Positions 58,239-64,000 of a DNA stretch of 64,000 bases are shown in pieces. The notes beneath the pieces are model-generated. The model made no database searches, was not told where the DNA came from, and saw nothing but the letters and a program-made list of their open reading frames with translations. Origin of the DNA: Rhizobium sp. CF122. Lineage in GTDB: Bacteria > Pseudomonadota > Alphaproteobacteria > Rhizobiales > Rhizobiaceae. A program made the translations under genes and the position numbers. Location: contig NZ_AKKA01000021.1 of assembly GCF_000282035.1 (NCBI RefSeq), positions 1 through 64,000 on the forward strand, read 5' to 3'. Every line of letters starts with the position of its first letter. The stretch's first letter is position 1.

Positions 58239-58619
58239 ATGAGCCTGGACGAAAGCAAACAGAAGATCGACGTGCGCGAAGGCATCGTGCATTCCAGCAT
58301 TCCGGCCGACGAACTGGCGCGGCTCAGCGACGATGTGATTTCGGCGCTCAAGACGGTCTATGATCCTGAGATTCCTGCCGATATCTTCGAGCTCGGGCTG
58401 ATCTACAAGATCGACATCGAAGACGATCGCATGGTGAAGATCATGATGACGCTGACGGCGCCCGGCTGCCCGGTCGCCGGCGAGATGCCCGGCTGGGTCG
58501 AAAATGCTGTCGGCGCGGTCGAGGGCGTATCCGGCGTCGAGGTCGAAATGACATTCGATCCGCCGTGGACACCGGATCGAATGTCGGAAGAGGCGCAGGT
58601 CGCCGTCGGCTGGTACTAG
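58239..58619 (+). CDS. sufT: SUF system protein SufT (DUF59/MIP18-like)
   Basis: A 126-residue DUF59 protein with the core VYDPEIPADIFELGLIY and MTLTAPGCPVAGEMP, containing the conserved cysteine of the family. SufT-type proteins assist Fe-S maturation and delivery. It follows sufS after 11 bases. In Agrobacterium the gene at this position is called sufX. After it comes a long palindromic repeat before sufA. Confidence 0.93.
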   Translation: MSLDESKQKIDVREGIVHSSIPADELARLSDDVISALKTVYDPEIPADIFELGLIYKIDIEDDRMVKIMMTLTAPGCPVAGEMPGWVENAVGAVEGVSGVEVEMTFDPPWTPDRMSEEAQVAVGWY

Positions 58620-58660
58620 CATGATCCCGGAAAGTTGCAGACTTTTCGGACACGATCATA
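58619..58660. repeat. Palindromic repeat between sufT and sufA
   Basis: Outer arms ATGATC (58621-58626) and GATCAT (58654-58659); inner arms CCGGAAAGT (58627-58635) and ACTTTTCGG (58641-58649) with one G.T pair, loop TGCAG. This resembles the intergenic palindromes scattered through rhizobial genomes (RIME-type). It overlaps the last base of the sufT stop codon. It may cut or stabilise the suf mRNA before sufA. Seen once in this window. Confidence 0.6.
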
Positions 58661-58754
58661 CGGCAGGCTGGTATTGATCGGTTAAGCCGCTGGCACTACA
58701 TTTGAATCGTGAAACGCCGGACCTTGAATCCGCGCGCGGAAGGAGAAGAAGCCG

Positions 58755-59147
58755 ATGGGCTTTGCAGTAATGAGTATGACGGAAGCCGCCGCGAACCGCG
58801 TGAAAGCGATCCTCGAAAACTCCGGACCGGAGGCCAAGGGCATTCGCGTCGGGATCAAGAAGGGCGGCTGCGCAGGGATGGAGTATACCATCGACCTCGT
58901 GACGGAACCGAATGCGAAGGACGACCTGATCGAGCGCGATGGCGCGAAGGTTTGGGTCGAACCGTCCGCCGTGCTCTACCTTCTCGGCACTGAAATGGGC
59001 TTCGAGAGCACAACGCTACGCTCCGGTTTCACCTTCACCAATCCAAACCAGACGTCAGCCTGCGGCTGTGGCGAATCCGTCGAGTTGAAGCCAGCGGACC
59101 TTGCGGCGCTTGCCGCCCAAGGCAACGCCGTCGTACCGGCACACTGA
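58755..59147 (+). CDS. sufA: A-type Fe-S carrier SufA
   Basis: A 130-residue HesB/IscA-family protein with the three cluster-binding cysteines C39 (in KKGGCAGMEY), C103 and C105 (in SACGCGES). It receives clusters from SufBCD and passes them to target proteins. AGGAGAAG before the ATG is a strong site. Last gene of the suf operon, followed by a strong terminator. Confidence 0.95.
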   Translation: MGFAVMSMTEAAANRVKAILENSGPEAKGIRVGIKKGGCAGMEYTIDLVTEPNAKDDLIERDGAKVWVEPSAVLYLLGTEMGFESTTLRSGFTFTNPNQTSACGCGESVELKPADLAALAAQGNAVVPAH

Positions 59148-59176
59148 TTGGCACAATCCCCTGAATTGTTGATGAG

Positions 59177-59199
59177 GCCGCCGGCTTTGGCGGCTTTTT
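59177..59199 (+). terminator. Terminator of the suf operon
   Basis: A perfect 6-bp GC stem (59177-59182 with 59189-59194), a 6-base loop, and TTTTT at 59195-59199, 30 bases after the sufA stop. Confidence 0.8.
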
Positions 59200-59282
59200 G
59201 TTTTACCTCGTCGTGACTGCCCTTTAAAGGCCCGGTACGGAGGGACCGTGAAACGCGCCAGCGGAAGGGAATCGACGAAAGA

Positions 59283-59900
59283 ATGCTACTGCTGTTCCTG
59301 AAAGGCGCTCTGCTGGGTGTCATCATTACCGCGCCACTTGGGCCGATCGGGATGCTGTGTATCAACCGCACGCTCGAGCGCGGCTTTCTGGGGGGCTTCG
59401 CTTGCGGGTTCGGGACGGCGGTCGGCGACGCCAGTTACGCCCTTGTCGCGGTAACCGGCATTGCCGTTTTTGAAGAGTTGATGTCGGCCGCCACCCTGCC
59501 ATTGGCATTCGGCGGAGGGCTGCTCTTGCTCGGGCTCGGGTATCGCGGATTGACCCACGATCCAGTTCAGGCCGCAGATGTGAGGGCAGGCGGACTTATC
59601 GGCACGACGCTGGCGACCTTCCTGCTTACGATCTCCAACCCGGCGACCATTCTCTCCTTCGGCGCTCTCTTTGCCGGTTTTGGGCTGACAGAGGAGACAC
59701 GGCGTTTCAGCTCGGCAGTCATCGTTGGTGGAGTATTCTGCGGATCACTTGCCTGGTGGTTCTTTCTAAGCAGCGCGGTGAACCTTGCTAGGGAAAAACT
59801 GCCCAAGGATTTCACAACGAAGGTCGCGCGAGGAACGAGCTATCTTCTGGTCCTCTTCGGGTTTGTCGCACTCGCCTCAGCACTCTACTCGCTACTTTAA
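59283..59900 (+). CDS. LysE family translocator
   Basis: A 205-residue inner-membrane exporter of the LysE/RhtB superfamily with about six helices. Features: APLGPIGMLCINRTLERG near the N-terminus and TISNPATILSFGALFAG in the fourth helix. The first loop pattern PLGPIG fits the superfamily. Exported compound unknown. Not closely similar to the LysE-type gene at 13182. The start ATG at 59283 is preceded by GGAAGGGAATC. Confidence 0.87.
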   Translation: MLLLFLKGALLGVIITAPLGPIGMLCINRTLERGFLGGFACGFGTAVGDASYALVAVTGIAVFEELMSAATLPLAFGGGLLLLGLGYRGLTHDPVQAADVRAGGLIGTTLATFLLTISNPATILSFGALFAGFGLTEETRRFSSAVIVGGVFCGSLAWWFFLSSAVNLAREKLPKDFTTKVARGTSYLLVLFGFVALASALYSLL

Positions 59901-60229
59901 AGCATCATGGCAGGGCGCTTGATCCTGCGTGGCGTTGTTGCCGCGCAGACCGAATCTGTCAGCCTTGGCAACTGATCTATACCTATGTGTAGTGCAGGGT
60001 AGGTTGACCGGTTGGCGCTTCCTGAATAGGTTCATTTGCGAACGGGCCGCATCGCACGATGCGCTTCGCAAAGGCCCCTTCGAAGAGTTGTCCAGCGCCA
60101 ACGGTGCTGGTGCGGCAGCGCCAAGAAAAGCCACTTCAAACGAGTTTTGCAGGCCGCATGGTTGGATGCGCAGCCAGAGCTGACGCGCGCCTGTTTTACG
60201 GACAATTCAACGCTCAGGGAGCACTGATC
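59901..60229. other. 329-bp intergenic region with no recognisable gene
   Basis: The region between the LysE-type gene and the exported hydrolase. Open frames here are short, have no good start sites and match nothing I know. I see no strong hairpin or promoter consensus. AGGGAG at its end is the ribosome binding site for the next gene. Confidence 0.5.
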
Positions 60230-61012
60230 ATGATGATGAACAGACGGACATTCTCAGCAGCACTCGTCGCAGGCGCGGCAGCTTCCCTCATCTCTACCCG
60301 TGGTATGGCCGCGCCTGCTGTCCCGGTGAAAGCGCGAAACGTCGTGTTGGCACACGGACTGTTTGCCGATGGTTCCTGCTGGACCGAGGTCATTGCTCGG
60401 CTGCAGGCTGCGGGGCTCAATGCGACGGCCGTGCAAAATCCTCTAACGACGCTGCCCGAAGCCGTCGCCTCGGTGCAGCGCGTACTCGACCGGCAAGATG
60501 GTCCGACAGTTCTGGTCGGGCATTCGTTCTCCGGCATGTTGGTTACCGAAGCGGGGGTGCATCCGAGCGTATCGGCGCTTGTTTATGTGGCTGCGCGTGC
60601 GCCTGACGCCGGCGAAGACTATACGGCCCTTGCCAAGACATTTCCGACACCGCCGGCTTCAGCGGGCATCGTCTTCGATGGAGACGAGGGACGACTGACC
60701 GAAGCGGCATTCCTGCGTGACTTCGCCGGAGATCTCCCTGAGGCGAAGGCGAAAGTGCTCTATGCCGTGCAGGAGCCGTTCCACAAGGCGCTCCTCACGG
60801 GTAAGACGACACAGGCGGCATGGCGCTCGAAGCCCAGTTGGTATGCCGTGTCGACCGAAGACCGAACGATCGATCCCGACCTCGAGCGCTTCATGGCCAA
60901 GCGGATGGGCGCCAAGACCATCGAACTGAAATCGAGCCATCTGTCACTGATTTCGCACCCGGATGCCATTGCCAGCTTGATCCTGGAAGCCGCGGGGCAG
61001 CAGAGGGCATAG
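60230..61012 (+). CDS. Exported alpha/beta hydrolase
   Basis: A 260-residue hydrolase with an export signal: NRRTFSAALVAGAAASLIS after three possible methionines. The twin arginine (NRRTFSA) suggests the Tat route. The mature enzyme has ARNVVLAHGLFADGSCW (oxyanion region), nucleophile Ser in LVGHSFSGML, and His in SSHLSLISHPD, typical of the EstA/pimeloyl-ester-hydrolase-like group. Substrate unknown. The first ATG at 60230 has AGGGAG at suitable spacing. Confidence 0.85.
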   Translation: MMMNRRTFSAALVAGAAASLISTRGMAAPAVPVKARNVVLAHGLFADGSCWTEVIARLQAAGLNATAVQNPLTTLPEAVASVQRVLDRQDGPTVLVGHSFSGMLVTEAGVHPSVSALVYVAARAPDAGEDYTALAKTFPTPPASAGIVFDGDEGRLTEAAFLRDFAGDLPEAKAKVLYAVQEPFHKALLTGKTTQAAWRSKPSWYAVSTEDRTIDPDLERFMAKRMGAKTIELKSSHLSLISHPDAIASLILEAAGQQRA

Positions 61013-61076
61013 CAGAAATCTCCGCTGCTCGCTCTGTACGCCGACACAATGAAAGCGCACCCGAGCGGGCGAGCGG

Positions 61077-61349
61077 TCAGCTCTTGATATCGATGCCGGC
61101 CTCGACAGCGGCGGCTATGAAGGCTTTGCGAGCGTCGTCGTTGGTGCGTTTGCCCTTGATGACGTCGGCGCACACCAATAATGCCTTGTCGAGTGCCGGA
61201 CCGTCTTCAGTCGGCCAATCCTCGATCATCGCCCAGGAAGCGGCCTGTGTGGTCGCGATGGTCACGTATTTGCCCGGCTCTTCAAGAGCGAGCAGAACCG
61301 GCCTTGGCCACGGAGCCTGCATCACAGAATCGCTGTCGTCTTTTGGCAT
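61077..61349 (-). CDS. DUF982 family protein
   Basis: A 90-residue protein with the DUF982 layout: a short strand region (VLLALEEPGKYVTIATTQAASWAMIEDWP, here split as PGKYVTIATT and ASWAMIEDWP) followed by helices (PALDKALLVCADVIKG and ARKAFIAAAVEAGI). DUF982 proteins are abundant in rhizobia and of unknown function. It lies between the exported hydrolase (convergent) and gcvP (same strand, 71 bases upstream). Confidence 0.85.
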   Translation of the reverse strand: MPKDDSDSVMQAPWPRPVLLALEEPGKYVTIATTQAASWAMIEDWPTEDGPALDKALLVCADVIKGKRTNDDARKAFIAAAVEAGIDIKS

Positions 61350-61384
61350 CGCGCGCAGACCTTCACTCTCAGGTATTCGTGAAT

Positions 61385-61413
61385 ACGGCCTTCCCTGAAA
61401 AAGGGAAGGCCGT
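61385..61413. terminator. Hairpin after gcvP
   Basis: A perfect 11-bp stem (61385-61395 with 61403-61413) with a 7-base A-rich loop, 8 bases beyond the gcvP stop on the minus strand. No strong T run, but its place suggests the gcvP transcript end. Confidence 0.55.
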
Positions 61414-61420
61414 TTGCTTA

Positions 61421-64000
<2,580 letters not shown>

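Noticed and set aside
53378..59147. Possibility that the suf genes are a foreign or unusual system
   Set aside because: Order, gene set and lengths match the ordinary rhizobial suf operon.

Overview
The window is a high-GC stretch of alphaproteobacterial chromosome. It most likely comes from the Rhizobiaceae (Rhizobium, Sinorhizobium/Ensifer or Agrobacterium group). The evidence is gene content and order: a purC-purS-purQ ... purL-bolA-grxD cluster, a cysteine desulfurase-sufBCDS-sufT-sufA operon next to tyrS and anmK, DUF982 and DUF1127 proteins, and an Irr-box-like sequence near the suf operon. Assignment below family level is inference. Almost all of the window is ordinary core chromosome. 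The only mobile DNA seen is the 3' end of a group II intron at the left edge.

Layout. 1-391: end of a group II intron (maturase C-terminus plus RNA domains V and VI). 473-4517: AraC/GyrI-like regulator, glutathione transferase, GNAT acetyltransferase, isocitrate dehydrogenase (icd) and a small secreted protein. 4685-13778: RNA methyltransferase, murI, an MFS carrier, a HerA-like ATPase, rpsD, glsA, ttcA, an inositol-monophosphatase-family enzyme and a LysE exporter. 13862-16862 (minus): two tandem Bcr/CflA-type efflux genes behind grxD. 17148-25296: a membrane-inserted alpha/beta hydrolase of unknown role, then bolA, purL, a divergent MocR regulator/DUF1127 pair, a lipoprotein, purQ, a small coiled-coil protein, purS and purC. 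25528-34655: a PAS-PAS-GGDEF-EAL protein, a possible 29-residue membrane peptide, a YdeN-type hydrolase, a DUF2189 membrane protein, a low-affinity iron permease homologue, purB, rpe, a periplasmic binding protein and a flavin reductase.

34678-39855 is a tightly coupled run resembling the maturation genes of aerobic CO dehydrogenase and other molybdenum hydroxylases: MoxR ATPase, VWA protein, XdhC split in two, a molybdopterin-binding/nucleotidyltransferase fusion and a TfoX-like protein. No hydroxylase structural gene is present. 39860-48133 holds a Nudix hydrolase, a DEAD-box helicase, an M23 peptidase-like envelope protein, a DUF455 protein, Bcp and a large AsmA-like protein. 48186-51864 holds tyrS, anmK, a frameshifted acetyltransferase pseudogene and an alpha/beta hydrolase. 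52068-59147 is the suf iron-sulfur assembly operon. The right end carries a LysE exporter, a Tat- or Sec-exported hydrolase, a DUF982 protein and gcvP, which runs off the edge.

I found no CRISPR array, tRNA, rRNA, phage or defence island, and no convincing wholly new multi-gene system. The best leads are small: a hairpin that would cover the ribosome binding site of the iron permease gene, an Irr-box-like element by the suf operon, three TTGTCA half-sites at the MocR start, tandem repeats before the DEAD-box gene, a coiled-coil protein between purS and purQ, and the membrane-inserted hydrolase.
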